Source: Fructobacillus apis
Lineage (GTDB): Bacteria > Bacillota > Bacilli > Lactobacillales > Lactobacillaceae
Length of the DNA: 64,000 bases
Assembly (NCBI RefSeq): GCF_023893635.1
Contig: NZ_JAMWYK010000003.1
Coordinates: forward strand, 62,001-126,000
Direction of reading: 5' to 3'
This document shows positions 62,725-64,000 of this stretch, one piece after another. How positions within the stretch are numbered: the stretch's first letter is position 1; each line of letters begins with the position of its first letter. The notes under the pieces are model-generated. The model was not told the origin of the DNA. It saw nothing but the letters and a program-made list of their open reading frames with translations, and did no database searches. Both the position numbers and the translations under genes were made by a program.

Positions 62725-63081
62725 TTATTGCCTCCTAATATGGATATTCTTCTGGTCCATGAAGACCAGGTTGGCCAGCGTCAGGATCAAAGCGACCACA
62801 AAGGACCACCAGAAGGACGCAAAGCCAAATCCAGGAACGAAGAGCGCTGTCATTTCCAGCATCGCTGCGTTAATAATGAGCGAGAAGCTTCCCAACGAAA
62901 TCACTAAAAGTGGTAAGGACAAAATGAGTAACACAGGCTTAATCAATCCGTTAAGCAGGGCTAAGATGATGGCAGCAACCGCCGCCACCAACATGTTGTC
63001 CAGGTAAAACCCCGTTGGAAAAAGTAAAGCACAGGCCAAGAAAACAGCCATGTTAATGGCAGCTTGCATTAAAAAACGCAT
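62725..63081 (-). CDS. YvlD-like four-helix membrane protein (phage holin superfamily IV)
   Basis: A 118-aa protein with four membrane helices and the pattern LNGLIKPVLLILSLPLLVIS followed by GSFSLIINAAML, which matches the YvlD/Mycobacterial holin-like family. In Bacillus yvlD also lies directly upstream of hprK. The name is historical and lysis is not implied. AAGGAGG before the ATG. Confidence 0.82.
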   Translation of the reverse strand: MRFLMQAAINMAVFLACALLFPTGFYLDNMLVAAVAAIILALLNGLIKPVLLILSLPLLVISLGSFSLIINAAMLEMTALFVPGFGFASFWWSFVVALILTLANLVFMDQKNIHIRRQ

Positions 63082-63135
63082 AGGCCCTCCTTAATATTTT
63101 TACTTTCTTTATTATAGCAAACTTCTGACAAATCA

Positions 63136-63179
63136 AAAACAAGCGGAAGGCCTAATCAAAGGGCTTCCGCTTGTTTTAT
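63136..63179. terminator. Terminator between phoU and yvlD
   Basis: 12-bp stem AACAAGCGGAAG paired with CTTCCGCTTGTT, T-rich on both sides; it ends the phoU transcript. Confidence 0.85.
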
Positions 63180-63187
63180 ACAGCTTT

Positions 63188-63862
63188 TTAGATAAAGTAG
63201 TTATAACCTGGGTTCAATTCGATAATCTTACCCGTTCGCTTATAAACAATCCATTCGGCAATGTCCGTCGTGTAGTCACCAATTCGCTTGATGTAACCGG
63301 CAATCACGAGATAATCGGCTGCTGAATCGACCAACTCTGAATCTTCCTTCATCCCGTCAACCGAGTCGGTACGGACTTTGGCAGCGGCATTGGAAAGCTG
63401 GTGGTTCTTCGCAGCGATTGCTTCGGCTCCCAAGGCATCATTCTTCACGTAGTAAGACATGACCTCAGAAACCATTGTGGCAACCAATTCACCCATCTCA
63501 CCGAGTTGTTCTTCAATGGCGTGGATGTGCTTGGTTCCCTTCACACGAATCGTTGACGTTGCGATGTTACGCGCTTGATCCCCCATTCGTTCCAAAACGG
63601 AAACGGCCTTCAAAATCGTGACGATTTCACGCAAGTCCGTCGTGACCGGCTGGTAAAGGGCAATCATTTCGAATGTCTTCTTTTCCAAGGCCGCTTCGCG
63701 TTCGTTGATCTTGTAATCGTGATCAATGATGCTGTGGGCACCTTCACGGTCGTGCTTAATAAAGGATTGAACGGCTGCTTGAATCGTCTTGGCAACCTGC
63801 TCACCCATTTCCGTAAAGTTCGTATCCAAATCTGCTAATTCTTCATCAAATAAACGACGCAT
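63188..63862 (-). CDS. phoU: Phosphate transport system regulatory protein PhoU
   Basis: Cytoplasmic metal-binding protein that modulates the Pst transporter and the phosphate two-component system. The 224-aa protein has the two PhoU repeats, with VTTDLREIVTILKAVSVLER in the first and LVIAGYIKRIGDYTTDIAEW in the second. It lies 69 nt after the pstB stop, the standard pst-phoU order. Confidence 0.95.
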   Translation of the reverse strand: MRRLFDEELADLDTNFTEMGEQVAKTIQAAVQSFIKHDREGAHSIIDHDYKINEREAALEKKTFEMIALYQPVTTDLREIVTILKAVSVLERMGDQARNIATSTIRVKGTKHIHAIEEQLGEMGELVATMVSEVMSYYVKNDALGAEAIAAKNHQLSNAAAKVRTDSVDGMKEDSELVDSAADYLVIAGYIKRIGDYTTDIAEWIVYKRTGKIIELNPGYNYFI

Positions 63863-63931
63863 AGTTTTGTCCTTTCTTATCCAGGATAACGCAAATCAAG
63901 CTTCCTGGCATAATCTCCCTAAAAACGATCC

Positions 63932-64000
63932 TTATCCAAAGCGGCCCGAGATGTAATCGGCCGTTTCTTTCTTCTCTGGATCGATGAAAATCTTTCGTGT
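63932..64000 (-). CDS. pstB: Phosphate ABC transporter ATP-binding protein PstB (3' end only)
   Basis: Only the last 22 codons are inside the window. They read TRKIFIDPEKKETADYISG and end RFG, the typical C-terminus of PstB (IF..P....T.DYI.GRFG). The stop is at 63932-63934. The rest lies beyond base 64000. Confidence 0.85.
   Translation of the reverse strand, partial: TRKIFIDPEKKETADYISGRFG

Noticed and set aside
1-64000. CRISPR arrays, tRNA/rRNA genes, insertion sequences or prophage genes
   Set aside because: I looked for repeat-spacer arrays, tRNA cloverleafs with CCA ends, transposases and phage structural genes and saw none in this window.

Overview
This window is a chromosomal segment from a low-GC Gram-positive lactic acid bacterium. 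By eye the base composition is in the high forties percent GC. The division/cell-wall cluster order, the LAB-type small membrane proteins (DUF3397, DUF4044, YslB), NadR-type NAD salvage, a KxYKxGKxW-type secreted GH70 glucansucrase and a Leuconostoc-type mannitol 2-dehydrogenase all point to the Leuconostoc/Fructobacillus/Weissella branch of the Lactobacillaceae. The exact genus cannot be fixed from the window alone. Most genes lie on the minus strand, so the segment reads right to left.

Region 1 (1-10.7 kb) is the dcw cluster in transcription order mraZ, rsmH, ftsL, pbp2x/ftsI, mraY, murD, murG, divIB, ftsA, ftsZ (ftsZ truncated by the window edge). Four CCAC (GTGG) boxes spaced 10-11 bp upstream of mraZ form a recognisable MraZ operator. 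Region 2 (10.7-16.7 kb) holds DUF3397, DUF4044, fakA, an Asp23-family gene, rpmB, trx, thiN, rpe and rsgA.

Region 3 (16.7-24.0 kb) is accessory. It separates rsgA from pknB, which are usually adjacent in Firmicutes. It carries a type I toxin-antitoxin-like small locus with a duplicated antisense-RNA half, a sortase-anchored MUB-like surface protein, and a 1675-aa glucansucrase bracketed by two identical 37-bp terminators.

Region 4 (24-33 kb) is the conserved pknB-pppL-rsmB-fmt-priA block followed by nadR. Region 5 (33-45.6 kb) holds a DUF4097 envelope pair, msrAB, clpX-engB, tig, gtrA, pepV, nnrD, exoA, dnaQ-like/GNAT/tsaE and queA. Region 6 (45.6-56.1 kb) holds an unlisted 57-aa ORF, ruvB, rdgB-murI, yslB, a CshB-like helicase, nrnA, dinB, rplS and dedA-pgm. 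Region 7 (56.2-64 kb) holds a strongly biased mannitol dehydrogenase operon, trxB, galU, gpsA-hprK-yvlD, phoU and the 3' end of pstB.

Functionally, pgm and galU supply UDP-glucose. The glucansucrase turns sucrose into glucan and releases fructose, and mannitol dehydrogenase can use that fructose as an electron sink. HprK links this to carbon control. The least explained items are the toxin-like locus at 16.85-17.4 kb, four genes whose -10 boxes sit 6-7 nt before the start codon (possible leaderless mRNAs), a structured gap inside the dcw operon, and a dispersed palindromic intergenic element.
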